Below are positions 38,484-47,803 of a DNA stretch of 52,971 nucleotides, piece by piece. Under the pieces are notes generated by a model. The model ran no database searches. It was not told the origin of the DNA and saw nothing but the letters and a program-made list of their open reading frames with translations. The position numbers and the translations under genes are program-made. The number at the start of each line of letters is the position of its first letter. Position 1 is the stretch's first letter. Source of the DNA: Sutterella sp. (GTDB lineage Bacteria; Pseudomonadota; Gammaproteobacteria; Burkholderiales; Burkholderiaceae_F); the NCBI RefSeq assembly GCF_030539355.1, contig NZ_JAUNSF010000010.1, positions 1-52,971 on the forward strand, read 5' to 3'.

Positions 38484-38524
38484 CAAAAAGAATTCGGCGC
38501 ACCCTCCGAAGAGAATGCGCCGAA
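38484..38524 (-). terminator. Intrinsic terminator after the porin gene
   Basis: On the minus strand TTCGGCGCA and TGCGCCGAA form the stem, followed by TTCTTTTTGGG. It starts about 50 bases beyond the porin stop codon. Confidence 0.85.
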
Positions 38525-38576
38525 AGCATCTTTTAATCCTCAGGCCTGAGCCGTGATGCTCAGGCGGTCTGACGGA

Positions 38577-39713
38577 TTAGAAGTGGTGGTCGAGACCGAC
38601 GTAGACGCCGCCGAGCTTGTACTCAGCATCCTGCGTGTGAGCAGCATCGTACTTGTCAGCAGTGACTTCGCCGTAGCCGCCGCCCACGTAGATCGTGGTG
38701 CGCTCGGAGAGCGGGTAGCAGTAGCGGGCAGCGAGACCGTAGTAGGTGAGGTCAGCATCAACACCAGTGGCGACTTCCTCAGCCGAGCCATCCGTGTAGT
38801 ACGCACCGACCGTCAGGTCGCCGCCGGCGATCGGGGCGATCGCACCGAGATGCACGCTGTAGCCCTTATAGCCCTTGGCCGGGGTAAGGCCAAAGCCGGT
38901 GTCTTCATCCGAAACCGTGAAGTCATCAAGGTTCTTGAAGTACTGCGCCATCGCGAAGACCTGAACAACCTCGAAGTTGTAGTTGCCGCCGAGGGAGATG
39001 ATGTAGGCATCGTCCGGGAGCGTGCGGGAGGCACCAGCACCGTTATAGCCATACTTCGTCATTTCGCCGGCGAGGACGAACTGGGCGGGGCCGTACTCAC
39101 CCGTCAGCGAGAGGCCAGCATAGCGGTCTTCGCTCGAGAAGGTGCCTTCCGTGCCCTGGCCAGAAGAATCCTTCTTGAAGGAGTACATGCCGGTCACCTG
39201 GAGGCCGGCGAACTGCGGGGTCTGGTAGACAACGAGGTTGTCAAAGCGATCCGTGCCGGGCATGCCGAAGACGAACTCGTCGCCGCCGTCAAAGGAGTCG
39301 CCGATCGCGTAGATGATGTCGTACGTGCCAGCAGCACCACCGAGGGCGCCCATGCGGCCGAGGGACAGCGTGCCGTAGTCGGTGTAGACGGAGACCTGAG
39401 CCTCACGGCCGAAGAGGCGGCCGCCCTGACCGAGCGTGCCGTCGTCAGAGCTGAAGCCGTTCTCAAGACGGAAGCCGATCTTGATGCCGTTGCCGAGATC
39501 CTCGGTGCCCTTCAGGCCGAAGCGCGAGCCGGAGTTGACGCCGGAGGACATTTCAAGCTTGTTCACGTCATCGCCGTTGGCGGTGAAGGAGTTCGACTTG
39601 GAATAGGAATACATAAGGCCGGTATCGACCACGCCGTAGAGCGTGACGTCAGCGGCGGCAGCCGTGCCGGCAAAAGCGCCGAGGACGGCGAGAGCAGCAA
39701 GAGTCTTCTTCAT
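38577..39713 (-). CDS. Outer-membrane porin (Gram-negative porin, betaproteobacterial type)
   Basis: A 378-residue trimeric-porin-like protein. A signal peptide (about 1-21, TAAAA|D) is followed directly by DVTLYGVVDTGLMY, the usual first strand of Burkholderiales porins, and the protein ends in a strand closing with phenylalanine (YVGLDHHF), the BAM recognition signature. The middle carries SRFGLKGTEDLGNGIKIGFRLE-type strands and an RLFGREAQVSV segment typical of the family. Codon use is strongly biased and the G+C is a little lower than that of neighbours, which fits a highly expressed gene. Substrate specificity cannot be read off. It has a long leader and its own terminator. Confidence 0.93.
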   Translation of the reverse strand: MKKTLAALAVLGAFAGTAAAADVTLYGVVDTGLMYSYSKSNSFTANGDDVNKLEMSSGVNSGSRFGLKGTEDLGNGIKIGFRLENGFSSDDGTLGQGGRLFGREAQVSVYTDYGTLSLGRMGALGGAAGTYDIIYAIGDSFDGGDEFVFGMPGTDRFDNLVVYQTPQFAGLQVTGMYSFKKDSSGQGTEGTFSSEDRYAGLSLTGEYGPAQFVLAGEMTKYGYNGAGASRTLPDDAYIISLGGNYNFEVVQVFAMAQYFKNLDDFTVSDEDTGFGLTPAKGYKGYSVHLGAIAPIAGGDLTVGAYYTDGSAEEVATGVDADLTYYGLAARYCYPLSERTTIYVGGGYGEVTADKYDAAHTQDAEYKLGGVYVGLDHHF

Positions 39714-39739
39714 GATGTGTAAAGCCCTGAGAGTTGTCC

Positions 39740-39759
39740 TGTCGCGAGCCCTCGCGACA
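39740..39759 (-). promoter_or_regulatory. Perfect hairpin in the porin leader
   Basis: TGTCGCGAG and CTCGCGACA are exact complements with a two-base centre; as RNA this is an eight-pair stem with a GGGC loop. It lies 26 bases before the porin ATG. No T run follows, so it is a leader structure, not a terminator. Confidence 0.6.
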
Positions 39760-40049
39760 TGAACGTAAATTTGTGCGTTCAGGAAGGACTTTCGTCTTCC
39801 CGGTGCCGTTCAGACACACGGAGTCGGAGTCACCGTTTCCTGAAGGCTGACGCTGATCGTACAGGTTCGTTAGCAATTCGTCTCATTTCGTTTCAGGAGC
39901 CCCCGAGCACTTCCCCAAATAACAGTTACTTAGCAAAAAACTAGACTGTGTTAGTTAAGCAACAGAATGAGATTCGCTCGTATTCGCACGCCGTTTCCCA
40001 CTCTCGCAATCGCTCTCAGTTCGCTTTGAGCCACGCCTCCCCGGATGCG

Positions 40050-40084
40050 AAAAGGCGCACCTCCCGGCGAAGCAGGTGATGCGC
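40050..40084 (-). terminator. Intrinsic terminator after lnt
   Basis: On the minus strand GGCGCA pairs with TGCGCC, extended by ACC/GGT with a bulge, followed by TTTTCG. It closes the miaB-phoH-ybeY-corC-lnt operon. Confidence 0.7.
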
Positions 40085-40132
40085 CCTTGAAGTCTCTTCA
40101 GCCCGGAGAACGGTACCTCCGGAGGGGTTGGA

Positions 40133-41704
40133 TCAGCTGAATTTCCTCGAGTAAACCGCGCAGCCGAGGAGCGTGAGCACAGCGAGGATCAGCGCCGGGA
40201 CATCGCCGAAGCGGATGAACGGCGTGGGCGAACCGGCGGTGACGGAGATCTCGCGCGTCAGAACCGCGGCTCCCTTCACCGGAGCCTGGGCTATCCTGCG
40301 CCCCTTTTCATCGATCAGAGCGGATCTTCCGCTCATGTTCACACTCGCGGCGGGTCTCGCCGAGGCGATGGCGAGAAGCCTCGTCATGTCGAGGTGCTGC
40401 GGGATGATCGAGGGCGAGAACCAGCCGAGGTTCGCGGTGACGACGAGGAGGTTCGGCGCGGCCTCGGGATCGCGCCAGAGGCTCCTCAGGACCTCGCCGT
40501 CCAGGTTCTCGTAGCAGATGAGAATGCCCGCGCGGATGCCCGCGACGGGAAGCGCCGTCTGTTCGAACCCGCCCGCGGTGAGGTCTGTCAACGGAATGCC
40601 CATCGCGTCCACGAACCAGCGGAAGCCCGGCGGGACGTATTCGCCGAAGGGCACGAGCTTGCGCTTGTCGGTGACCGCGACGGTCGCGCCCTCGACGAGG
40701 AACGAGGAGTTGAGCCAGCTGCGGTTCTCGTCCCTGCGGAAGCCGTTGAAGAGCACCGGGCCGCCCGCGCTCTCGAGGAACTTCTCGAGCGCCTCCTGGC
40801 CCTTCTGATTCAAGCGAAGGATGTCGCTCGAGATGATGCCCTCGGCGGTGAGGACGAGTCTCGGGGACTTCACCTCAGCGTCCCAGGGCGTGCGCATCAA
40901 TTCTGAAGCGACATCAAGACGGTCGGCGGCGCTGGCACGCGTCCAGCCGTCCACTACGGGCAGGTTCGCCTGAACGAGGCGCACGTTCACCTTGCCCGCG
41001 GGCTCGGACCACGTGTGCGCCCCGCTCCAGATGCCGGCCATGATGAGCACGGCGGGGAGCGCGAGGAGGAACGTGGGCAGGAGTTGCCTTCTCGCCCTGC
41101 CGATGAGAGCCGCCGCGAAGCCGGCAAGCGAAAGGAGCAGCATCAGGTTGACGAGATGGCCGCCCCCGAGGGGCGCGAAGCCCGTGAACGCCGTGTCGAG
41201 CGTCGCGAGCGCGGGCGTCAGCCACCCGAAGTCAGCGAATCCGGAGCCGCGCAGCCACTCAAAGACCGTGAGCGCGCCGGCCAGCCCGAGAAGCCTCGGC
41301 GTGAAGGTCCGGCAGAACTTCGCCGTCACCGCAGCCGCGACGGCCCAGAAGAGCGCGCAGAGAGCGGCGAGCGCCACGAGCCCGAGGAGGGCGACCGGCA
41401 TCGGAATCCGGCCGAACTCCGCCATGGAGCGCACCGTCCAGGAGAGACCCGGCACGAAGGCGCCGAGCGCGAAGAGGAACCCGAGGAAGAACGCAGGCCA
41501 GGCGCTCCGATGGGCTGCCATGAGAACGAGGCCCGCAGTGAGGCCGATGAAGCCCGGAACCTTGAGCGAAAGGGGCGCGAAGGCGGTCGAGTAGAGGCCG
41601 CCCAAGGCAACCGCCGCGACCGCCGTGAGCCAGCGGCCGCTGCGGGAGTGAACAAACTTGTTCAGAGGCGCGAACGGATCACCCACGTCAGTGGCGCTCC
41701 ACAC
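40133..41704 (-). CDS. lnt: Apolipoprotein N-acyltransferase
   Basis: A 523-residue inner-membrane enzyme that adds the third acyl chain to lipoproteins such as Pal. About eight hydrophobic segments (20-230 and a final one near 495-515) flank a periplasmic nitrilase domain. The catalytic triad is recognisable: Glu in LTAEGII, Lys in DKRKLVPFGEYVPPG, Cys in ILICYEN. The start is a GTG at 41704 overlapping corC by 17 bases; another GTG six codons later is possible. The position after corC, ybeY and phoH matches the widely conserved gene order. Confidence 0.93.
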   Translation of the reverse strand: MWSATDVGDPFAPLNKFVHSRSGRWLTAVAAVALGGLYSTAFAPLSLKVPGFIGLTAGLVLMAAHRSAWPAFFLGFLFALGAFVPGLSWTVRSMAEFGRIPMPVALLGLVALAALCALFWAVAAAVTAKFCRTFTPRLLGLAGALTVFEWLRGSGFADFGWLTPALATLDTAFTGFAPLGGGHLVNLMLLLSLAGFAAALIGRARRQLLPTFLLALPAVLIMAGIWSGAHTWSEPAGKVNVRLVQANLPVVDGWTRASAADRLDVASELMRTPWDAEVKSPRLVLTAEGIISSDILRLNQKGQEALEKFLESAGGPVLFNGFRRDENRSWLNSSFLVEGATVAVTDKRKLVPFGEYVPPGFRWFVDAMGIPLTDLTAGGFEQTALPVAGIRAGILICYENLDGEVLRSLWRDPEAAPNLLVVTANLGWFSPSIIPQHLDMTRLLAIASARPAASVNMSGRSALIDEKGRRIAQAPVKGAAVLTREISVTAGSPTPFIRFGDVPALILAVLTLLGCAVYSRKFS

Positions 41705-42533
41705 TGAGGAGCTCGACCTGACGGTCGTCGCCGCGGATGATGCGGAAGAGGAAGCCGTTCTCCTCGATGGTCTCGCCCACCTTCGGCACGTGCTCGAAGC
41801 GGTCCGTCACCAGACCGCCGATCGTCTCGCAGTAGTCGTCCTGCAGACGGGCGCCGAAGTAGTCGTTGAACTGCTCGATCGGCGTGTAGGCGCGCACGCG
41901 CCAGGTGCCGTCCCCCTCGGGGACGATGTTCGCCTTCGAGTCATCACGGTCGAATTCGTCGGAGATGTCGCCGACGATCTGCTCGAGCACATCCTCGATC
42001 GTGATGAGACCCGAGATGCTGCCGAACTCGTCGATCACGAGCGCGAGGTGGCTGCGCGTCGCCTTGAAGTCCTTGAGCAGCACGTTGATCGGCTGGCTCT
42101 CCGGGATGAAGCGCGCCGGGCGCAGCATCGTCCTCGGGTCGATCTTGGGGTCGATGAGGAGCTTGAGGAGGTCCTTCGCGTGCAGGATGCCGGCCACTTC
42201 GTCAAGGTCGCCCTCGACGGCAGGGAAGCGCGAGTGCCCGGACTCGATCACCTTGCGGATCCAGTCGTTCTGGTTGTCCGTGAGGTCAACGGCGTCAACC
42301 TGAGCGCGCGGGATCATCAGATCCGAGGCGCGCAGGTCGGAGACCTTCAGCGCGCCCTCGATCATGGAAAACGCATCGGCCGCGATGACGCCGCTTGCGC
42401 GGGCTTCGGAGAGCGCCTCGGCGAGATCGTTCTTCGCGGTTCCCTCGTCGTCCGGTTCGTCGCGGAAGTGGGAGGTGATGCGGTCAAAAAAGCCTTGTTT
42501 CCGGCTTTGTGAGGATGGTTCTTCGGTGGACAT
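41688..42533 (-). CDS. corC: CBS-domain protein CorC (YbeX)
   Basis: A 281-residue cytosolic protein of the CorC/HlyC family. Two CBS domains (about 65-185; MIPRAQVDAVDL, ALVIDEFGSISGLITIEDVLEQI) bind adenine nucleotides, and a C-terminal CorC-HlyC domain covers about 200-280. It is linked to magnesium/cobalt efflux and, as YbeX, to ribosome metabolism; its neighbours YbeY and PhoH favour the latter. It has no membrane domain, unlike larger homologues. It starts 50 bases after ybeY. Confidence 0.92.
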   Translation of the reverse strand: MSTEEPSSQSRKQGFFDRITSHFRDEPDDEGTAKNDLAEALSEARASGVIAADAFSMIEGALKVSDLRASDLMIPRAQVDAVDLTDNQNDWIRKVIESGHSRFPAVEGDLDEVAGILHAKDLLKLLIDPKIDPRTMLRPARFIPESQPINVLLKDFKATRSHLALVIDEFGSISGLITIEDVLEQIVGDISDEFDRDDSKANIVPEGDGTWRVRAYTPIEQFNDYFGARLQDDYCETIGGLVTDRFEHVPKVGETIEENGFLFRIIRGDDRQVELLSVERH

Positions 42534-42583
42534 TTAAGTCGGTTGATGGGGGAAACGTCTTCGATATTAGCCTTTTTCGGGCC

Positions 42584-43057
42584 TCAGTCGTGGACCATAC
42601 CGATTCGGTCACTGTAAGGATTTGGAAAACCGAGACCGGTGAGAATCTCGGTCTCGCGGGACTCCATCTCCTCGGCTTCCTCGTCGTCGAGGTGGTCGTA
42701 CCCCTCGGCGTGGAGCACCCCGTGCACGAGCAGGTGCGCGAGGTGGTCGCGGAAGGGCTTCTCCTGCTCCGCGGCCTGGCGCTCGAGCACCGCCGGGCAG
42801 ATCACGATGTCGGCGGTGACGACGGGCTCGCGGGTGTAGTCGAAGGTGAGCACGTTCGTCGCGTAATCCTTGCCGCGGTACTGGCTGTTGAGCGCCCTGC
42901 CCTCCTCCTCGTCGACGAAGCGGACGGTGAACTCGCCGTCGTGCTCGAGCGCGGCGCGCATCCAGCGCGCCATCACCTTGCGGTCGGGGAGCTTGTCGCG
43001 GAACATCGCGGCCTGCTGCAGGTGGAGCGTGAGCTCCGGCTTCTTCTCAGTCGTCAT
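42584..43057 (-). CDS. ybeY: Endoribonuclease YbeY (rRNA maturation factor)
   Basis: A 157-residue zinc-dependent endoribonuclease needed for 16S rRNA 3'-end processing and ribosome quality control. The zinc motif H-x3-H-x5-H is intact in [11 protein letters not shown] (about 116-126). The preceding segment [17 protein letters not shown], with its conserved arginine, is also present. It overlaps phoH by four bases (ATGA). Confidence 0.95.
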   Translation of the reverse strand: MTTEKKPELTLHLQQAAMFRDKLPDRKVMARWMRAALEHDGEFTVRFVDEEEGRALNSQYRGKDYATNVLTFDYTREPVVTADIVICPAVLERQAAEQEKPFRDHLAHLLVHGVLHAEGYDHLDDEEAEEMESRETEILTGLGFPNPYSDRIGMVHD

Positions 43058-44109
43058 TCTTCCTTCTCCGCGGCCAGGTGCGCGGCCTTCCTCGCCTCGC
43101 GCTCGGCCTTTCTCGCGGCTTCCTCGGCAGCGGAAGCCGCCTCGTACGCCTCAACGATACGCGCCACGAGCGGGTGGCGGACGACGTCGCTCGAGCGGAA
43201 GTGGGTGAAGCTGATGCCGCGCACGCCCTCGAGCACCTTCGAGGCCTGCTTGAGGCCCGAGAGGACGCCCTTCGGGAGGTCGATCTGCGTGATGTCGCCC
43301 GTGATCACCGCCTTCGAGCCGAAGCCGATGCGGGTGAGGAACATCTTCATCTGCTCGCCCGTGGTGTTCTGCGCCTCGTCGAGGATGACGAAGGCGTTGT
43401 TGAGCGTGCGGCCGCGCATGTAGGCAAGGGGCGCCACCTCGATCGCCTGACGCTCCATCAGGCGCTGCGCCTTGTCAAAGCCCATCAGGTCGAAGAGCGC
43501 GTCATAGAGCGGACGCAGATAGGGGTCGACCTTCTGCGCGAGGTCGCCCGGGAGGAACCCAAGGCGTTCGCCCGCCTCGACCGCGGGGCGCGTGAGCACG
43601 ATGCGTTCGACGGTGCCGCGCTCGAAGGCGTCGACGGCCGCCGCGACGGCAAGGTAGGTCTTGCCCGTGCCCGCCGGCCCGATGCCGAAGCTGATGTCGT
43701 GCGAGAGGATGGCCTGCAGGTAGGCGCGCTGGTTGGGCGTGCGGCCGCGCAGGTCGCGGCGGCGGGTCTTCAGCATGATCTCGCCCGTGCCGGCGCCATC
43801 GCCCTCGGCCTCCCTCGCCTCGTCGTCATTGCCGACGAAGTGCCACTGGATGTCATCGGGGGAGAGCTCGACCCCGGTGCGCTTCACGCGGTCAAGGAGC
43901 ACCTCGAGCGCACGGAGCGCCCTGCGGGCGGCGTGCTGCTCGCCCGAGACGCGGAACTGGCCGCCGCGGCGCGAGATCGTCACCGAGAGGATCGTCTCGA
44001 TCTGGCGGATGTTCTCGTCAAGCGGCCCGCAGAGGTGCGCGAGCACCGTGCCGGCAGCGTCCGCCGCGAGCGTGTAGTGCTCGACCGGGTTCTTCTTTTC
44101 GTCTGCCAC
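43054..44109 (-). CDS. ybeZ: PhoH-family P-loop ATPase (YbeZ)
   Basis: A 351-residue ATPase of the PhoH family. The Walker A is [11 protein letters not shown] (about 141-151) and the Walker B is [10 protein letters not shown]. An N-terminal KH-like/ARM region covers about 15-90, and the C-terminus is an Ala/Glu/Lys-rich helix probably exposed. PhoH partners YbeY and is thought to be an RNA helicase-like factor in rRNA processing. It starts 19 bases after the miaB stop. Confidence 0.93.
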   Translation of the reverse strand: MADEKKNPVEHYTLAADAAGTVLAHLCGPLDENIRQIETILSVTISRRGGQFRVSGEQHAARRALRALEVLLDRVKRTGVELSPDDIQWHFVGNDDEAREAEGDGAGTGEIMLKTRRRDLRGRTPNQRAYLQAILSHDISFGIGPAGTGKTYLAVAAAVDAFERGTVERIVLTRPAVEAGERLGFLPGDLAQKVDPYLRPLYDALFDLMGFDKAQRLMERQAIEVAPLAYMRGRTLNNAFVILDEAQNTTGEQMKMFLTRIGFGSKAVITGDITQIDLPKGVLSGLKQASKVLEGVRGISFTHFRSSDVVRHPLVARIVEAYEAASAAEEAARKAEREARKAAHLAAEKEE

Positions 44110-44128
44110 TCTCTGTCCTCTCTGGAAG

Positions 44129-45478
44129 TTATTCGGTGACGAGTTCGCCGCCGAGGGAATGCGGATACACCGAAGTGATGCGCACGGTCGCCATGCGGTT
44201 GATGAGATCGGGGGAGCCCTCGAAGTTCACGATGCGGTTGTTGTCCGTCCTCGCCATGAGCTCGCTGCCGCCGCGGCGCGACGGTCCGAGAACGAGCACG
44301 CGCTCGAGATTCCCGAGCATGCCCTCACTGATCTCGGTCGCATTCTCGTCGATCCGCTTCTGCAGGCGCTGCAGGCGCTCGAGCTTCACCTGATAGGGCG
44401 TGTCATCGGGCAGGCGCGCCGCGGGCGTGCCCGGGCGCGGGCTGTAGACGAAGCTGAAGCTCGCGTCGAAGTGCGCGAACTCAATCAGGTCCATCGTGCG
44501 CTCGAAGTCCTCTGCGGTCTCGCCGGGGAAGCCCACGATGAAGTCGGTCGCGATCGAGATGTTCGGGCGCACCGCACGGAGACGCCTGATGATCGACTTG
44601 TACTCGAGCACCGTGTAGCCGCGCTTCATCGCCGCGAGGATGCGGTCCGAGCCCGACTGGACGGGCAGGTGCACGTGGTTCACGAGCTTCGGGAGCTTCG
44701 CATAGGCGTCGATCAGGCGCTGCGTGAACTCCCTCGGATGGTTCGTCGTGTAGCGGATGCGCTCGATGCCGGAGATCTCGCTCACATACTCAAGGAGCAG
44801 AGCGAAGTCAGCCGTGTCGCCGTCCGGGGTCCTGCCCTGGTAGGCGTTCACGTTCTGGCCGAGGAGCGTCACCTCCTTCACGCCCTGGTCGGCGAGCTGC
44901 GCGCACTCGACGAGGACATCAACGAGCGGACGCGAGATCTCCTCGCCGCGGGTGTAGGGCACGACGCAGTAGGTGCAGTACTTGGAGCACCCCTCCATGA
45001 TCGAGACGAAGGCAGCGGCGCCCTCGGCCTGCGGGGCGGGGAGCGCGTCGAACTTCTCGATCTCGGGGAAGCTGATGTCCACCTGCGGGCGGCCGGTGGC
45101 GGCGCGCTCGCGGAGCATCTCGGGGAGGCGGTGGAGCGTCTGGGGGCCGAAGACCGCGTCGACCCAGGGGGCGCGCTTCAGGATCTTTTCGCCCTCCTGG
45201 CTCGCCACGCATCCGCCCACGGCGATCATCATGCCGGGGTGAAGCTTCTTCGCCTCACGGATGCGTCCGAGGTCGGAGAAGACCTTTTCCTGGGCCTTCT
45301 CACGGATCGAGCAGGTGTTGAGAACCACGACATCGGCTTCCTCAAGGACATCGGTCTTCTCGAGACCCATGTCCTCCTTCAGGAGGTCGGCGATGCGGGC
45401 GGAATCGTAGTCGTTCATCTGGCAGCCGAAGCTGCGCAGGTAAAGCTTGGAAAGCTTGGGGGTGTCTGTCGCGGGCAC
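44129..45478 (-). CDS. miaB: tRNA-2-methylthio-N6-dimethylallyladenosine synthase MiaB
   Basis: A 449-residue radical-SAM methylthiotransferase that modifies A37 of tRNAs. Three cysteines in the N-terminal domain ([26 protein letters not shown]) hold the auxiliary 4Fe-4S cluster; CSKYCTYC is the radical-SAM CxxxCxxC; a TRAM domain occupies the last 65 residues. The start is a GTG without a strong ribosome-binding site; no ATG lies before the first essential cysteine. It heads the miaB-ybeZ-ybeY-corC-lnt operon, just past the tRNA-Met terminator. Confidence 0.95.
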   Translation of the reverse strand: MPATDTPKLSKLYLRSFGCQMNDYDSARIADLLKEDMGLEKTDVLEEADVVVLNTCSIREKAQEKVFSDLGRIREAKKLHPGMMIAVGGCVASQEGEKILKRAPWVDAVFGPQTLHRLPEMLRERAATGRPQVDISFPEIEKFDALPAPQAEGAAAFVSIMEGCSKYCTYCVVPYTRGEEISRPLVDVLVECAQLADQGVKEVTLLGQNVNAYQGRTPDGDTADFALLLEYVSEISGIERIRYTTNHPREFTQRLIDAYAKLPKLVNHVHLPVQSGSDRILAAMKRGYTVLEYKSIIRRLRAVRPNISIATDFIVGFPGETAEDFERTMDLIEFAHFDASFSFVYSPRPGTPAARLPDDTPYQVKLERLQRLQKRIDENATEISEGMLGNLERVLVLGPSRRGGSELMARTDNNRIVNFEGSPDLINRMATVRITSVYPHSLGGELVTE

Positions 45479-45507
45479 GGTTTAGATCCGGAGGCGGCTT
45501 AAGAAAA

Positions 45508-45533
45508 AAGCCCCGCGGATTCCGCGAGGCTTT
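45508..45533 (-). terminator. Intrinsic terminator after tRNA-Met
   Basis: On the minus strand AGCC-CGCGGA and TCCGCG-GGCT form a hairpin followed by TTTTTTC. It starts 12 bases after the encoded CCA and separates the tRNA from miaB. Confidence 0.85.
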
Positions 45534-45545
45534 CTTCAGGATGTC

Positions 45546-45622
45546 TGGTGGCGCATCACGGACTCGAACCGCGGACACAAGGATTATGATTCCTCTGCTC
45601 TAACCGACTGAGCTAATGCGCC
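45546..45622 (-). tRNA. tRNA-Met (anticodon CAT, elongator type)
   Basis: A 77-base cloverleaf on the minus strand. The acceptor arm GGCGCAT/ATGCGCC, D arm GCTC/GAGC, anticodon stem GAGGA/TCCTT with loop ATCATAA, and T arm CGCGG/CCGTG with TTCGAGT all fold; the 3' ACCA is encoded. Anticodon CAT could also be the lysidine-modified tRNA-Ile2. The arm sequences resemble betaproteobacterial elongator tRNA-Met as I recall it. The first pair G-C excludes the initiator type, which has an unpaired first base. Confidence 0.93.
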
Positions 45623-45634
45623 GTGAGGATGCGA

Positions 45635-45663
45635 ATATTGCCTGACCTAGAACCATCCGTCAA
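45635..45663 (-). promoter_or_regulatory. Sigma-70 promoter for tRNA-Met
   Basis: On the minus strand TTGACG (45658-45663), a 17-base spacer and CAATAT (45635-45640). Transcription would begin about six bases before the mature tRNA. It lies in the 55-base gap after thiD. Confidence 0.7.
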
Positions 45664-45677
45664 GGGTGACCTTGAGT

Positions 45678-46526
45678 TCAGTTACATTTTGTTGCATTCC
45701 AGAGAGACCAGAAGTGGTGGACGGGGCCGTGGCCCCCGCCGGCATTGAGTTCGTCGGCGTGCGCGATCGCGACCGAGAGGTACTCCTTCGCCTCCTGGAT
45801 CGCCTGGGCAACGTCGTTCAGATAGGCGAGACGCGCCGCGATCGAGGACGAGAGCGTGCAGCCCGTGCCGTGCGTGTTCTTCGTGGGCGTCCGCTTCCCC
45901 TCGAACCACACGAGCGCGTTTCCGGGGCCGGCGAGGCAGTCCGGGGACTCCTCGCCCGTGAGATGGCCGCCCTTCACGAGCACCCAGGGCACGCCGAAGC
46001 GGCTCTGCAGCGCCCTCGCCGCGCGGGACATGGTCTCGCGGGTGGTGATGGCGTTCTCCGGCAGATCGAGAAGGTCAAGCGCCTCGGGGATGTTCGGCGT
46101 GATGAGGGTCGCGCAGGGAAGGAGCACGCGGCGCAGCGCATCGAGCGCATCGGCGCGCAGCAGCCTGTCGCCGCTCTTCGCGACCATCACCGGGTCGAGC
46201 ACGACCCAGCGGAGGCGGTACTTCCTCAAGGCGCCGGCGACCTCGCCGATCACGGCGCTGTCGTTGAGCATCCCGATCTTCACCGCGTCGATCGCGAGGT
46301 CGGAGAAGACGGCCTCGAGCTCGGCGCGCACGAACTCCGGCGTGATCGCCTGCACGCCCGTGACGCCCCGCGTGTTCTGCGCGGTGAGCGCCGTGGGCAC
46401 GCCCGCGGCGTAGACGCCGAGCGCGCTCATGGCCTTCACGTCGGCGAGCAGTCCCGCGCCGCCCGAGGGATCAATGCCCGCGATGGTCAGTACATTCGGG
46501 ACTCGTTCTTCCTTGCGTAGCTCCAT
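45678..46526 (-). CDS. thiD: Hydroxymethylpyrimidine (phosphate) kinase ThiD
   Basis: A 282-residue ribokinase-fold kinase of thiamine synthesis that phosphorylates HMP and then HMP-phosphate. VLTIAGIDPSGGAGLLAD opens the protein, LDPVMVAKSG lies in the centre and THGTGCTLSSSIAA forms the anion hole with the catalytic base. The ATG at 46526 overlaps the end of waaA by 40 bases; no later start codon precedes the first strand. Other thi genes are absent, so it appears to ride at the end of the LPS gene cluster. Confidence 0.93.
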   Translation of the reverse strand: MELRKEERVPNVLTIAGIDPSGGAGLLADVKAMSALGVYAAGVPTALTAQNTRGVTGVQAITPEFVRAELEAVFSDLAIDAVKIGMLNDSAVIGEVAGALRKYRLRWVVLDPVMVAKSGDRLLRADALDALRRVLLPCATLITPNIPEALDLLDLPENAITTRETMSRAARALQSRFGVPWVLVKGGHLTGEESPDCLAGPGNALVWFEGKRTPTKNTHGTGCTLSSSIAARLAYLNDVAQAIQEAKEYLSVAIAHADELNAGGGHGPVHHFWSLWNATKCN

Positions 46527-47803
46527 AGCTTCTCCAGAATCTTCATCATGCGGTCCGTGGCGCCGGCGCACCCCTGGGCGAACGTGCGCGCGGCCTCGGC
46601 CGCGGCGGCGCGGCGCCCGGGCTCGGCGATCCAGCCCTCGACAACGCCGAAGGCGCCGTCGGCGTCCTTCACCTGCACCATGCCGCCCGCGGCGATGCCC
46701 TCGCGGATGATGCGGTCAAAGTTGAAGGTCGAGGGCCCCACGATGACCGGGGACCCGGCGAGCGCGGGCTCGACCACGTTCTGCGAGCCGCAGTTAGCGA
46801 ACGAGCCGCCCATGATCGTGAAGGTCGCGAGTGCGCAGTAAAAGCTCATCTCGCCCATGCTGTCGCCGAGGATCACGTCGGTGCCCTCGGGGATGTCCTT
46901 CGGGTCCGAGAGCCCGGAGCGGCGCGCGACTTTGAGGCCCGCGGCGCGGATCTGCTCCGCGACGGGGGTGAAGCGCTCGGGATGGCGCGGAACGAGCACG
47001 ATCTGAACGGTCTTCGTGAGCTCGGGATGCTTTTTGAGGGCATCGAGGAACATCTCCTCCTCGCCCTGGCGGGTGGAGGCGAGAAGCAGCACCGGGCGGC
47101 CGATGGCCTCGCGCCAGATGTGCGCGGTCGCCACCTGCGAAGCGTCGGCGCGGATGTCGAACTTGAGGCTGCCGGTCACCTCGACGTCGCGGGCGCCGAG
47201 GCTCTCGAGGCGTTCCTTGTCCTCGTCGCTCTGCGCGAGCACCGCCGAGAAGGACCCGAAGGCCGGGCGCATCACGTCGATCACCTTCTCAGCCTGCGCG
47301 CGGGACTTCTCGCTCTCGCGGGCGTTGGCGAGCACGACGGGGATCTGGCGGCGGGCGAGTTCCTCGATCAGGTTCGGCCACACCTCGGTCTCCATGATGA
47401 CGCCGAGCGTGGGGCGCGTCTGACGGACGAACTTCTCGACCGCGTAGGGCGCGTCATAGGGCAGGTAGCACTGGTGGATGCGCTCGGGCGCGAGGCGCAC
47501 GAGCTTCTTGCCGGCCTCGCGGCCCGTGGGCGTCATGTGCGTGAGCACCACGTCGCACTCGGGCCAGGCCTTGAGCATCGCCTCAAGGAGCGGACGCGCC
47601 GCGTTCGTCTCGCCCACGCTCACCGCGTGGATCCACACGCGGGGGCGGGAGTCCTGGCGCAGCGGATACGTGCCCCAGGCGAAGCGCTCGTCCCAGTAGT
47701 CGCGATAGGCGGGCTGGCGGCGGGAGCGCCACATCAGATAGAGGCTCGCCAGCGGAAGCGCCACCGTGGTGACGCAGCGGTATATCCCGGGCGTGATTTT
47801 CAT
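46487..47803 (-). CDS. waaA: 3-deoxy-D-manno-octulosonic acid (Kdo) transferase WaaA
   Basis: A 438-residue membrane-anchored GT-B glycosyltransferase that adds Kdo to lipid IVA. A short N-terminal anchor (about 8-25) precedes VWIHAVSVGETNAARPLL with the catalytic glutamate, the segment METEVWPNL, VTGSLKFD, and a C-terminal donor domain with LGDSMGEMSFYCAL and GGSFANCGSQNVVEPA. Length is normal. It overlaps waaC by four bases. Whether it adds one or two Kdo units cannot be told. Confidence 0.95.
   Translation of the reverse strand: MKITPGIYRCVTTVALPLASLYLMWRSRRQPAYRDYWDERFAWGTYPLRQDSRPRVWIHAVSVGETNAARPLLEAMLKAWPECDVVLTHMTPTGREAGKKLVRLAPERIHQCYLPYDAPYAVEKFVRQTRPTLGVIMETEVWPNLIEELARRQIPVVLANARESEKSRAQAEKVIDVMRPAFGSFSAVLAQSDEDKERLESLGARDVEVTGSLKFDIRADASQVATAHIWREAIGRPVLLLASTRQGEEEMFLDALKKHPELTKTVQIVLVPRHPERFTPVAEQIRAAGLKVARRSGLSDPKDIPEGTDVILGDSMGEMSFYCALATFTIMGGSFANCGSQNVVEPALAGSPVIVGPSTFNFDRIIREGIAAGGMVQVKDADGAFGVVEGWIAEPGRRAAAAEAARTFAQGCAGATDRMMKILEKLWSYARKNESRMY

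Larger units (their letters stand above)
39714..40132. other. 419-base region between porin and lnt: porin leader, A+T-rich promoter zone, lnt terminator
   Basis: No gene is seen. The lnt terminator lies at the right end. The part from about 39880 to 40000 is markedly A+T-rich (for example TTAGCAAAAAACTAGACTG) and probably holds the porin promoter, though no clean -35/-10 pair can be named. That would give the porin mRNA a leader of about 150-220 bases, long enough for translational control. Confidence 0.5.

Noticed and set aside
38313-38486. An upstream extension of glyQ by 58 codons
   Set aside because: The product is Ser/Arg/Ala-rich and unlike GlyQ; the ATG at 38312 gives exactly the normal 303 residues.
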